The position numbers were made by a program, and so were the translations under genes. The notes beneath the pieces are model-generated. The model saw nothing but the letters and a program-made list of their open reading frames with translations. It was not told where the DNA came from and did no database searches. Below, piece after piece: positions 1-7,980 of a stretch of DNA of 18,085 nucleotides (position 1 is its first letter; each line of letters opens with the position of its first letter). Source of the DNA: Enorma sp964624825 (GTDB lineage: Bacteria; Actinomycetota; Coriobacteriia; Coriobacteriales; Coriobacteriaceae); the NCBI GenBank assembly GCA_964624825.1, contig CAZUYD010000033.1, positions 1-18,085 on the forward strand, given 5' to 3'.

Positions 1-1364
1 AGGTAGCCCATAACGCTTGCCATCATGAGGCCGCGCGTCCAGCCGCTTGAGTCGCCGAGGCAGTGCAAGTTTCGCACGCTTGTGGTGAATTCATCGTCCA
101 TGGAGATGCGATTGCTGTAGAACTTGAGCTCAGGTGCATAGAGGAGCGTTTCGGCAGAGGCGAATCCGGGGATGGCCTTGTCAACCGCTAACATGAACGC
201 CACGATAGATGTCATGGTGCGGTAGGGTAGTGCACTTGTGATATCGCCTGCTACGACGTCGGGCAGTGTGGGACGCACGTTTGAGCGATTGAGCTCTTTT
301 TGCCATGTGCGCTTGCCGTCCAGAATATCGCCAAAGCGCTGCACGAGGATGTGGTCGTCGCCCAGCATGTTGCACAGGCGACCCACGTTTTGCGCGAACG
401 CGATAGGCTGGTCGAAGGGCTCGCGGAAATTGTGCGTGCAGAGGATTGCCAGATTGGTGTTCTCGGACTTTTTTTCTTTATAGGAGTGGCCGTTTACCAC
501 TGCGAGGCCACCATCGTAGTTTTCCTGCGCAACGAACCCGCCAGGATTTTGACAGAACGTGCGCACTTTGTTACGGAACGGGTTGGGATATCCGATGAGT
601 TTGCCTTCGTATAGCACATTGTTCACGTGTTCGATGACTTCATTGCGCATCTCAATGCGTACTCCCACGTCAACTGGCCCCGGTGTGTGATTGATGTTGT
701 GGCTGGAGCACAGTCGTTCGAGCCAGTCCGCCCCGCGCCGACCGGTTGCTACGATTACGCGCTTTGCCTTGATGACCTCCTCGCCCTCGCGGCTGCGCAC
801 GACGACACCAGTGCAGACGCCGTCTTCAATGATAAGATCGCGGCACTCAGTGCTGAAGCGAATCTCAACGCCTGCATCAATGAGATGACGCTCGATGGCG
901 CTATAAATTTCCTGCGCCTTCTCAGTGCCAAGATGGCGAATGGGGCAGTCTACCAGCTTGAGGCCGGCCTGGATGGCTTTCAGGCGGATTTGGCGGATCT
1001 CCTCGGCGTATTCGGTGCCCTCAACATGTTCGTCGGCACCGTAGGCCAGATAGATACCATCGACGGCTTGAATGGTGCTTTGTGTGCGTGCAGCGCCGAT
1101 GAGCTCAGGCAGATCACCGCCAACTTCATACGAGAGCGAGAGCTTGCCGTCTGAGAACGCGCCAGCACCTGAGAAGCCGGTGGTGATGTTACAGGGATCG
1201 CAGTTAACGCAGCGTCCTGTTTTACCTTTTGGACAGCGGCGGCGCTCCACAGGCAGACCCTTTTCCAGCATGATGATCTTCGTCTGCGGACGCGCCTCGA
1301 TGAGCTTGAGCGCGGTGAAGATACCAGAAGGGCCGGCTCCCACAATAATAACGTCAATGCACAT
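1..1364 (-). CDS. FAD-dependent dehydrogenase, COG2509-like (C-terminus cut by window edge)
   Basis: The frame reads open from ATG at 1364 to the window start, giving 454 codons and no stop, so only a short C-terminal tail seems missing. The N-terminus has a dinucleotide-binding Rossmann motif (GAGPSG, residues 9-14). A four-cysteine cluster follows (C44, C52, C55, C58), then GFSGAGAFSDGKL at about 63-75. Near the end is a second FAD-contact motif, GDSSGWTRG. That combination of Cys cluster, GAGAFSDGKL and late GD..G.TRG is what I know from uncharacterised FAD-dependent dehydrogenases of COG2509; the substrate is unknown. The start is preceded by GAGGATGGAG, a plausible ribosome site. It is divergent from the PTS regulator, with 295 bp between them. 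Family assignment is fairly sure; the physiological role is not. Confidence 0.85.
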   Translation of the reverse strand, partial: MCIDVIIVGAGPSGIFTALKLIEARPQTKIIMLEKGLPVERRRCPKGKTGRCVNCDPCNITTGFSGAGAFSDGKLSLSYEVGGDLPELIGAARTQSTIQAVDGIYLAYGADEHVEGTEYAEEIRQIRLKAIQAGLKLVDCPIRHLGTEKAQEIYSAIERHLIDAGVEIRFSTECRDLIIEDGVCTGVVVRSREGEEVIKAKRVIVATGRRGADWLERLCSSHNINHTPGPVDVGVRIEMRNEVIEHVNNVLYEGKLIGYPNPFRNKVRTFCQNPGGFVAQENYDGGLAVVNGHSYKEKKSENTNLAILCTHNFREPFDQPIAFAQNVGRLCNMLGDDHILVQRFGDILDGKRTWQKELNRSNVRPTLPDVVAGDITSALPYRTMTSIVAFMLAVDKAIPGFASAETLLYAPELKFYSNRISMDDEFTTSVRNLHCLGDSSGWTRGLMMASVMGY

Positions 1365-1659
1365 GGTTGCTCCATCCTCTAAGGAGTCGTACATGTTGAC
1401 GCTAGTGCATCTTGTCGTCGGCAGCAAGAGAAGGGTGAATGCGGTAAAACAGCAAAAGCCAAGGTGAAAACCTATGTCCTAGAGCGTCTGCCGCCTAGAT
1501 TGCAAGGGCTTGGGTGAAATGTACGCGGCAATCTGGGGGCGGGTTCATCGCGTGCGGCTCAAATTGTTCTAATTGGGTTGCAATATAGGCGGCAGCAGTA
1601 TCGATGGAGTCGGATTGGCTGCTTCTCTACCATAGCGATGGCAGAGGAAGGAGCGAATC
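1365..1659. other. Divergent intergenic region between the FAD dehydrogenase and the PTS regulator
   Basis: This 295-bp stretch must hold the promoters of both divergent genes. On the plus strand the regulator has a good ribosome site (GAGGAAGGAG, just before its ATG). A -10-like TATAGG lies near 1580, but I could not pair it with a convincing -35 box. I saw no clear terminator, long palindrome or RNA gene. Short minus- and plus-strand ORFs here lack coding character. Confidence 0.4.
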
Positions 1660-3582
1660 ATGCGCACAGTCGACGTCGTCAGGGCGCTACGGGACAGTGA
1701 GCCTGTCTCTGTAGACGCCTTGGCCGAGCGGTTTGGCGTGAGTGCGCGCACGGTTCGCTTCCACATCCACCAATCAAACGAGCGTTTGGGTTCTATCGCA
1801 CGCATCTCGTTCGTGCGTCGCCGCGCGGGCTATGTCATGGAAGTCTTCGATCAAGAGGCCCTTGATGCATGGATAAAGCGTTCAACGCTTCTTGCCGGCG
1901 GGGATGTTTGCTCGGCGCGGAGCGAGCGCGTTGCTTATTTGCTCAACGACCTGCTTCAGAGAAACGACTGGGTCACCATCAACACCCTTTCCAACCTATT
2001 ATTTGTCTCGCCGCAAAGTGTTTCGGGTGACTTGCGCGCCGTCAAAGATGTGGTCGAGCGTTTTGGCCTTGCGCTTGAGGCACGCCCGCGCTACGGTGTG
2101 CGCATTACCGGCCCCGAGATGCCGCGTCGCCTGTGCTTAGCGAGCATTGTTTCCAAGGCTTTGGTAACTGGTGGCCCCATGAGCTGGGATAACAACCAAG
2201 GGGCCGTGGTCGAGAAGGTCGCCACGTGCATCCACGAGGTTCTTACCGCTACAGATTTCTCTATCGGGTACGCTGCGTTCCAAAACCTTACGGTTCACAT
2301 TTGTGTTGCGATTGCGCGCTTGCGTGACGATGCGGTCATTCCTCTGGATGAACAACATCTCCAGGCGTTGCTTCAAACCGAAGAGTTTCCCATCGCCCAG
2401 GCCATTGCGGATCGCGTGGGGGAAGCGTTTGATGTGCGAATGCCTGAGACGGAGGTCGCCTATATCGCCATACACCTTGCTGGGAAAAAGACGTTGACGC
2501 AGCTGGTAGGAGCGAGTCCCGGAGTAGCAGATACTAACGCCATTTCTGACGAGGTGTGGGGCACGGTAGGCGCCATGCTCGATCGTGTGTGGGATTCTTT
2601 TCACATCGATTTTCTGAACGACATCGAGCTCCGCATGAATCTTGCGCGACACCTCGTTCCGCTCGCGGCGCGCCTCACGTATGGTCTCAGACTCGAGAAT
2701 CCGTTGCTTGCCGATATCAAGGCTCGTTACCCGTTCGCCTACTCCATTGCCGTGGAAGCCAGCACGGTTCTTTCGAAACGATATGAGGCCAAGGTTTCCG
2801 AGGACGAGATTGGCTATTTGGCACTTGCCTTCGCGCTCGCTCTGGAGCGCCAGCGCACCGGGGCGAGTAAGAAAAACGTGCTTATGGTCTGCGCTTCGGG
2901 CGTGGGTACCGCGAGAATGCTGGAGCACCGCTTCTACAGCGCGTTCGAGGGCTATATTGACAACATATCTACGTGCGACGTGCATGAAGTGAAGGATCAG
3001 GACTTCAGCACAATCGACTATGTGTTTACCACGGTGCCCATCGGTGTGCGTCTTCCCGTGCCTGTATGCGAAATCGGTTATTTTTTCGACGAAGGCGATA
3101 CCGGTAATATCCACCGTTTGCTGCGTGCCCGTACGTCCGTCGCGGGACTTTCCGCACGATTTGATCGAGAACTTTTCTTTGCGCATCTGAGCGCACGGAC
3201 AAAGCGGGAGGTTATTGAATTCCTCGCTGCGCGCATGGAGGAACGCATGCCGCTTGATGAGGGCTTCGTCGCCTCGGTGCTCGCACGCGAGGAGGCCGCA
3301 GCAACCTCATTTGGCAATTTGGTCGCCATGCCGCACCCGCTTAATGCAGCAAGCGATACCACCTGTGTGTGCGTGGGCTTGCTTGATGAACCGGTGCTAT
3401 GGGGCACCGGCGACCTGCCGGTGCAAGCAGTGTTTCTTATTTCCTACGCGCGATCGGGTGGCCGCGAGCTCGACGATTTTTTCAGCGCTTTGGCTGACGT
3501 GTTCATGGACGTTCAGGCCATCGAGCGATTGGTGAAGAACCAGGCTTGGGATGTACTCGTGTCGATACTCGAGGGGAGGTGA
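1660..3582 (+). CDS. BglG/LicR-family PTS-controlled transcriptional regulator
   Basis: A 640-aa regulator with the LicR/MtlR domain order. Two helix-turn-helix regions come first (about 1-60 and 87-150), then PRD1 (about 185-285, His213 and His272), PRD2 (about 290-400, His331), an EIIB-like domain (about 403-490, Cys411 in a CASGVGTA loop) and an EIIA-like domain (about 500-640, His559 in AMPHP). In this family, phosphorylation of the PRD histidines and the EIIB/EIIA sites by PTS proteins tells the regulator whether sugar is present, and DNA-binding members activate the linked PTS operon. It lies 5 bp before the EIIA gene, so it is probably first in the operon and controls it. Odd point: the position of the second PRD2 histidine is alanine (A390 in GYLALAFA). 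ATG 1660 has a strong ribosome site. The name licR is tempting but not proven. Confidence 0.93.
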   Translation: MRTVDVVRALRDSEPVSVDALAERFGVSARTVRFHIHQSNERLGSIARISFVRRRAGYVMEVFDQEALDAWIKRSTLLAGGDVCSARSERVAYLLNDLLQRNDWVTINTLSNLLFVSPQSVSGDLRAVKDVVERFGLALEARPRYGVRITGPEMPRRLCLASIVSKALVTGGPMSWDNNQGAVVEKVATCIHEVLTATDFSIGYAAFQNLTVHICVAIARLRDDAVIPLDEQHLQALLQTEEFPIAQAIADRVGEAFDVRMPETEVAYIAIHLAGKKTLTQLVGASPGVADTNAISDEVWGTVGAMLDRVWDSFHIDFLNDIELRMNLARHLVPLAARLTYGLRLENPLLADIKARYPFAYSIAVEASTVLSKRYEAKVSEDEIGYLALAFALALERQRTGASKKNVLMVCASGVGTARMLEHRFYSAFEGYIDNISTCDVHEVKDQDFSTIDYVFTTVPIGVRLPVPVCEIGYFFDEGDTGNIHRLLRARTSVAGLSARFDRELFFAHLSARTKREVIEFLAARMEERMPLDEGFVASVLAREEAAATSFGNLVAMPHPLNAASDTTCVCVGLLDEPVLWGTGDLPVQAVFLISYARSGGRELDDFFSALADVFMDVQAIERLVKNQAWDVLVSILEGR

Positions 3583-3587
3583 TCAGG

Positions 3588-3950
3588 ATGTCGGAGGAGA
3601 AACGAATGCAGGAGTCCGAACCGGGGGACGGTGACGCCAACGAGCTCATCTCATTTGGCATTATCGCAGCAGCTGGTCAGGCGCGCAGCCTTGCCTTCGA
3701 AGCGCTAAAAGCGGGGCGCGAGCACGATTTCCAGACCGCTCATACCTTGCTTGAGAAGTCCGGTAAAGCGGCGCTCGAAGCGCATCGGCAGCAGACCTCG
3801 CTGCTCGCCAAGGAGGCCAGCGGCGATCATACCCCGGTCGATGTGATGCTCGTACATGCCCAAGACCATCTTATGACGGCAATGCTCGCGCAGGAGCTCA
3901 TAGGAGAGATCGTGTACCTGCATGAGCAGAAGCAAGATAAGCACGCGTAA
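3588..3950 (+). CDS. PTS lactose/cellobiose-family EIIA component
   Basis: A 120-aa cytoplasmic phosphocarrier of the Lac-family EIIA (PTS_IIA type 3). It takes phosphate from HPr and passes it to EIIB. Helical regions with the signature HAQDHLM sit near the C-terminus: His90 is the expected phosphorylated residue and Asp93 the metal ligand known from LacF/ChbA. I start at ATG 3588, preceded by GGGGAGGTGATCAGG, rather than an upstream ATG inside the regulator's reading region; the first 17 residues are an acidic extension before the conserved domain. It is 5 bp after the regulator's stop and 15 bp before EIIB, so translation is probably coupled within one operon. Confidence 0.94.
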   Translation: MSEEKRMQESEPGDGDANELISFGIIAAAGQARSLAFEALKAGREHDFQTAHTLLEKSGKAALEAHRQQTSLLAKEASGDHTPVDVMLVHAQDHLMTAMLAQELIGEIVYLHEQKQDKHA

Positions 3951-3965
3951 GGTTAGGAGAGCGAC

Positions 3966-4271
3966 ATGAAGGTGCTGCTCGTCTGCGCTGGCGGCATGTC
4001 CACCAGTATCGTGATGAAGAAGATGCGGCAGTACGCCGAGAAGCAGGGCATTGAGGGTTTTGAGGTGCAAGCGACAAGCGTGGGCTCCTTCCGCGACATC
4101 GCGAAGGACTACGACGTGATTCTGCTTGGGCCGCAAATTGCTTACAAGAAAGACGATGTGGTGGCGGGTGTCAACGGAACCAAGCCCATAGGCGTTATTG
4201 CTCCGACTGACTACGCCATCGGCAACTGCGACAACATCTTTAAGCAGGTCAACAGTCTGCTGGACGCGTAA
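3966..4271 (+). CDS. PTS lactose/cellobiose-family EIIB component
   Basis: A 101-aa protein of the CelA/ChbB/LicB type. Phospho-acceptor Cys7 lies in the P-loop CAGGMSTS right after the first beta strand. A second landmark is VILLGPQIAYKK, with residues about 51-62, typical of these EIIB proteins. It receives phosphate from EIIA and hands it to the incoming sugar bound by EIIC on the inner membrane face. The length matches the family. An AGGAGAG ribosome site precedes ATG 3966. It is the middle gene of an EIIA-EIIB-EIIC run, 27 bp ahead of EIIC. Confidence 0.95.
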   Translation: MKVLLVCAGGMSTSIVMKKMRQYAEKQGIEGFEVQATSVGSFRDIAKDYDVILLGPQIAYKKDDVVAGVNGTKPIGVIAPTDYAIGNCDNIFKQVNSLLDA

Positions 4272-4298
4272 TACCAAACCAGGTGAGGGAGAACCCGA

Positions 4299-5558
4299 AT
4301 GGAAGCATTGCAAAACTTCCTGATGAAATGGCTGATGCCCATTGCATCGAAGATTGAGAAGCAACAACATCTGCAGGCCATCAAGGACGGTATGATTGGC
4401 GCTACGCCTTTTATCGTTGTAGGTTCCATGTGTCTGCTGCCCACGGCGTTTATGAACCTAATCGGCTCTGGGCCTGTCTATGACGCGCTGGCCGTGGTGA
4501 ATCCGTTTTTCTCGTTAATCTCCAAGTACACCAATGATTTTGTGGCGCTCTACGCCACCTACCTTATTGCTCGCTCGCTCGCCAAACGTTACGAGATCGA
4601 GAGCGTGCTACTCGCCATCTCGTCGGTTGCCGTGATGTTTATCCTTGTGGGCGTGGATGTTGAGGACGGCATCGCTACCACGTACTTTGGTGCTTCTGGC
4701 CTCTTTACCGCGATGATCGCCGCGATTCTCACCGTTGAGGTCGCGCGTCTGTTGGTGAAGTTCAACGTGGTCGTCAAGCTGCCTGATTCCGTGCCCGATA
4801 TGGTTTCCGAGAGCTTCACCGCGCTTATCCCCATTTTTGTCTCCTGTGCCATCGCAGCTGGTATCGCCACCGCTTCCACGACGTTCGCAGGCGTGGCCTT
4901 CCCCGAGGTCATTATGGGCGTGCTGGCTCCTGCCATCAGCTCTATGGACTCGCTGCCGGCGCTTCTCATCGTGATTTTCCTGACGCAGCTGTTGTGGTTC
5001 TTCGGTCTGCATGGTCCATCCATCACGCAGGTTGCTTGGGCGCCTTTTGCAATCGCCTATGCCACCGAGAACGCTGCTGCCTACGCTGCTGGCGAGACCG
5101 TGACCCATGTGTTCACCTATGCGTTTTACTACAACGTTTTGCAGGTTACAGGATCTGGCCTTACGCTCGGTCTCGTGATATTCATGCTGCTCTCTAAGTC
5201 GCAAACCTATAAGGCGCTCGGCAAGGCCGCCATCGTGCCCTCAATTTTCGGCATCAACGAGCCGGTCATCTTCGGCGCGCCCGTGCTGCTGAATCCATTC
5301 ATGTTCATCCCCTTTGTGTTTGGCCCGCTTGCGTGCACGGCGATTAGTTGGTTCGCCTTCACCGGCGGCTTGGTGAACATGCCTATCGCCACCTCTCCCG
5401 GCTTTATGCCCCCGGGCGTGGGCGCTTACCTCATGTCGCTCGACTGGCGCGCTGTGGTGCTGGTTTTTGCACTGCTCATTATCATGGCCATCATTTATTG
5501 GCCGTTTTTCAAGATTATGGAGAGAGAGCAGCTCAAGAGCGAGGCCGAGGCCGCATAG
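4299..5558 (+). CDS. PTS cellobiose/lichenan-family EIIC permease
   Basis: A 419-aa, strongly hydrophobic membrane protein with about ten membrane segments, matching EIIC of the Lac family (CelB/LicC/ChbC). Recognisable motifs are WFFGLHGPSI at about residue 232, which normally lies in the sugar-binding region, and GINEPVIFGAPVLLNP at about residue 317, the family's signature near the active loop. It should carry the beta-linked disaccharide across the membrane while EIIB phosphorylates it. The exact sugar (cellobiose, lichenan fragments, chitobiose) cannot be read from sequence alone. A GGTGAGGGAG site precedes the ATG. A hairpin lies 53 bp after its stop, before the hydrolase gene. Confidence 0.94.
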   Translation: MEALQNFLMKWLMPIASKIEKQQHLQAIKDGMIGATPFIVVGSMCLLPTAFMNLIGSGPVYDALAVVNPFFSLISKYTNDFVALYATYLIARSLAKRYEIESVLLAISSVAVMFILVGVDVEDGIATTYFGASGLFTAMIAAILTVEVARLLVKFNVVVKLPDSVPDMVSESFTALIPIFVSCAIAAGIATASTTFAGVAFPEVIMGVLAPAISSMDSLPALLIVIFLTQLLWFFGLHGPSITQVAWAPFAIAYATENAAAYAAGETVTHVFTYAFYYNVLQVTGSGLTLGLVIFMLLSKSQTYKALGKAAIVPSIFGINEPVIFGAPVLLNPFMFIPFVFGPLACTAISWFAFTGGLVNMPIATSPGFMPPGVGAYLMSLDWRAVVLVFALLIIMAIIYWPFFKIMEREQLKSEAEAA

Positions 5559-5611
5559 GACACTCGATTTTCCCTGCTCATTTCGCGTGGAGTTTTCTTC
5601 CGCGTGTTGCA

Positions 5612-5649
5612 AGGGGCTGGTCCGATCACCGTTTTTTACACCAGCCCCT
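5612..5649 (+). terminator. Hairpin between EIIC and the GH4 gene (terminator or attenuator)
   Basis: A perfect 10-bp stem, AGGGGCTGGT (5612-5621) with ACCAGCCCCT (5640-5649), encloses an 18-nt loop that contains a run of six Ts. The sequence after the stem (GTTTATTCG) is only weakly T-rich. It may partly terminate, process or stabilise the transcript between transport genes and hydrolase. A full stop to transcription would leave the hydrolase needing its own promoter. Confidence 0.5.
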
Positions 5650-5728
5650 GTTTATTCGTGCATCTGGGAGCCCTGTGCAGCTCCTCTAGCATGGTGTTGT
5701 TAACACTGAGAGAAAGAAGGTATGCACA

Positions 5729-7072
5729 ATGGATTCCACGAAGAAGTTCTCGGTGGTCATCGCCGGAGGCGGCTCCACGTACACGCCGGAGATCATCCTG
5801 ATGCTCCTTGAGAACCTTGACCGTCTGCCGCTGCGCTGCATCAAGCTCTACGACAACGACGGCGACCGCCAGGGCAAGCTCGCCCGCGCGTGCGAAATCC
5901 TTGTCCGCGAGAAGGACCCGAGCATCGAGTTCATAGCGACAACCGATCCCAAGACCGCCTACACCGACGTCGACTTCTGCCTCGCGCACATCCGCGTGGG
6001 TCAGTTGCCCATGCGCGAGCTGGACGAGAAGATTCCGCTCAAATACGGTGTGGTGGGTCAGGAAACCTGCGGTCCTGGCGGCATCGCCTACGGCATGCGT
6101 TCGATCCCCGGCGTGCTTGAGAACATTGAGTACATGGAGAGGTATAGCCCCAACTGCTGGATGCTCAACTATTCAAACCCGGCTGCCATCGTGGCCGAGG
6201 CCACGCGCCGCATTTGTCCCAACAGCCGCGTAATCAATATCTGCGACATGCCCATCGGCCTCGAGAACAGCATGGCGAGCATTCTCGGGTTCAGCAGCCG
6301 TAAAGAGATGGATATCCGCTACTTCGGCTTGAACCACTTTGGCTGGTATACGAGCGTGAAGAACGCTGCTGGCGACGAGCTGCTGCCCCAGCTCGTTGAG
6401 CACCAACTCAAGTACGGAAACACTCATCCGGAGGATGATCCCGACGGAAGCAGCTACACCGATCGTTCTTGGTACGATACTGCGCTCAAGGAGCGCGATC
6501 TCGTGGCGCTTGACCCTACCGTGTCTTGGAACACCTACCTGCAGTATTACCTGTATGGTGATGACATGGTGGCTCATACCGACCCCAACTACACCCGCGC
6601 CAACCAGGTGATTGACGGTCGTGAGAAACGCGTCTTTGGCGAGTGCGCGCGTATCGAGGCTGCCGGTACGGCTCAGGGCACTACGCTCGAGGTGGGCATC
6701 CACGCGGAGTTCATTGTGGATCTCGCTACCGCCTTGGCCTTCAACACACATGAGCGCATGCTGCTCATCGTGCCCAACAACGGGGCAATCGAGAACTTCG
6801 ATGACGATGCCATGGTTGAGATCCCCTGCATTGTGGGCAAGGACGGCTACGAGCCCCTGTCCATCGGAAAGATACCCACCTTCCAAAAGGGTCTTATGGA
6901 AGAGCAGGTTGCTGTGGAGAAGCTTGTGGTTGACGCCTGGCAAGAGCGCAGCTACCTCAAGTTGTGGCAAGCGCTGACACTCTCCAAGACCGTGCCCTCC
7001 GCCAACGTGGCAAAGCAGATTCTCGATGACCTCATCGAGGCTAACAAGGACTATTGGCCCGAGCTGCGCTAA
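5729..7072 (+). CDS. GH4 6-phospho-beta-glucosidase (LicH/CelF/ChbF-like)
   Basis: A 447-aa cytoplasmic glycosidase of family GH4, which cleaves 6-phospho-beta-glycosides by an NAD+- and metal-dependent redox mechanism. The NAD-binding motif IAGGGSTYTPE is at 11-21. NYSNPA is at 147-152. Cys172 in NICDMP and His203 in GLNHFGWY are the expected Mn2+ ligands. The length is normal. ATG 5729 follows AGAAGG; an earlier ATG at 5722 is out of frame. Position after the PTS genes fits hydrolysis of the sugar phosphate they import. The upstream gap is 170 bp and contains a hairpin and a small GTGTT/AACAC dyad at 5694-5706, so separate control is possible. The stop codon lies in a 17-bp tandem duplication. 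Confidence 0.95.
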   Translation: MDSTKKFSVVIAGGGSTYTPEIILMLLENLDRLPLRCIKLYDNDGDRQGKLARACEILVREKDPSIEFIATTDPKTAYTDVDFCLAHIRVGQLPMRELDEKIPLKYGVVGQETCGPGGIAYGMRSIPGVLENIEYMERYSPNCWMLNYSNPAAIVAEATRRICPNSRVINICDMPIGLENSMASILGFSSRKEMDIRYFGLNHFGWYTSVKNAAGDELLPQLVEHQLKYGNTHPEDDPDGSSYTDRSWYDTALKERDLVALDPTVSWNTYLQYYLYGDDMVAHTDPNYTRANQVIDGREKRVFGECARIEAAGTAQGTTLEVGIHAEFIVDLATALAFNTHERMLLIVPNNGAIENFDDDAMVEIPCIVGKDGYEPLSIGKIPTFQKGLMEEQVAVEKLVVDAWQERSYLKLWQALTLSKTVPSANVAKQILDDLIEANKDYWPELR

Positions 7073-7094
7073 TCGGCGAGCTGCGCTAATCGGC
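7061..7094 (+). repeat. 17-bp perfect tandem duplication across the GH4 stop codon
   Basis: The 17-mer GAGCTGCGCTAATCGGC occurs at 7061-7077 and again, directly adjacent, at 7078-7094. It includes the last codons and the TAA of the GH4 gene. The second copy is outside the gene, so the protein is not altered. This looks like a recent slippage or duplication event. Confidence 0.95.
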
Positions 7095-7204
7095 AAGATA
7101 TACGTCGGGTTTGCGGCAGCGGCTCGCTCCAATCTGGTTTCACGCAGGCAGGCAGATTGCGGCTTCGACGAATCGGCCCACCATGCGAAAGAGAAGGGGA
7201 TCGT

Positions 7205-7858
7205 ATGGGTTATTCAATTTGGGAAACCGGCACAACCAAGCACGGCTTTCCTATCGATCTGTTGGTGTCCTCGCTGCAGAAAAGCATTCGTCGCGGAAGC
7301 GAGACCGACGAGGTGGTCGATGCTGAGGGACATACCGGCCAGTGGTTTCTTGAGAACGCGGTGCGCGTGGCATATGAGCTCTATACTTCCAGCCCCGTGC
7401 TGCTTGAAAAGCTCTGGAGCCGTCTTGTTTCCATCTCAGTAGAAGACGTGGGATGCCGTCCGGAGGTTGCCGTGTATGTGCACACGCTCAACCAGATGCG
7501 CAAGGACTACGGGTACGACGACGTTGATCAACCGATGTTTTTCGTGCAGGCCATCCGCATTCTGTGCTCGGGGGAGAAGGATCGCTCGGCAGACTTCCTT
7601 AAGAACATTGTCATCAAGTCAGCCGAGATGGGCCAGCTGCCCGAGATCCCCGATCTGGCGTACGACAAGCACACCAAGAAGGGTCAGGAGATGGGGCGCG
7701 ATTCGTTCCACTTCTTCAACGAGGCCTGCCGTGTTGTTCCCCAGAAAGACGTGGAGAATCGCTATCGCGAACGCTATGGCGAACTGCTTGAGGAGTACTA
7801 CCACGGCGACACGCCGCATGATCCGGATGCATTTGTGTATGCGGTTGGGCGCGTGTAG
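7205..7858 (+). CDS. Stand-alone protein resembling the C-terminal domain of RarA/MgsA AAA+ ATPases
   Basis: A 217-aa soluble protein with no Walker motifs. Two stretches recall the C-terminal half of replication-associated recombination protein A: LVSISVEDVGCRPEVA at about 74-89 (compare the RarA region around ASEDIG..DP), and IPDLAYDKHTKKGQEMGR at about 148-165 (compare the RarA DxHTxxGxxxGR motif). This domain helps RarA tetramerise and act on DNA; what it does alone is unknown. I start at ATG 7205 after GAGAAGGGG rather than at 7157, which gives a poor N-terminal leader. It follows the GH4 gene by 132 bp on the same strand, possibly as the last gene of that transcript, and is followed by a weak terminator-like hairpin. 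Family link is from motif memory, not a search. Confidence 0.7.
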   Translation: MGYSIWETGTTKHGFPIDLLVSSLQKSIRRGSETDEVVDAEGHTGQWFLENAVRVAYELYTSSPVLLEKLWSRLVSISVEDVGCRPEVAVYVHTLNQMRKDYGYDDVDQPMFFVQAIRILCSGEKDRSADFLKNIVIKSAEMGQLPEIPDLAYDKHTKKGQEMGRDSFHFFNEACRVVPQKDVENRYRERYGELLEEYYHGDTPHDPDAFVYAVGRV

Positions 7859-7874
7859 CCTGCGCGCTGTTTTT
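7849..7874 (+). terminator. Weak intrinsic terminator after the RarA-C-like gene
   Basis: A 5-bp GC stem, GCGCG (7849-7853) with CGCGC (7863-7867), overlaps the stop codon and is followed by TGTTTTT. The short stem makes it only a moderate candidate for ending the PTS operon transcript. Confidence 0.4.
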
Positions 7875-7980
7875 GCACTGTCGTTCGGGCGACCTTGACG
7901 GCAGATGATACAGATTCGGTTCGACCGGGGTCGTGGCGTGAACGCGCGCGGCTCCGGTTCTTATTTAGAAGGGAACTACG

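Noticed and set aside
627..1154. 175-aa plus-strand ORF
   Set aside because: Antisense to the FAD dehydrogenase, which has motifs along the whole frame; no ribosome site.
2137..3186. 349-aa minus-strand ORF inside the PTS regulator
   Set aside because: Shadow of a gene with complete conserved domains on the plus strand.
6173..7132. 319-aa minus-strand ORF inside the GH4 gene
   Set aside because: Antisense shadow of a confidently identified GH4 enzyme.
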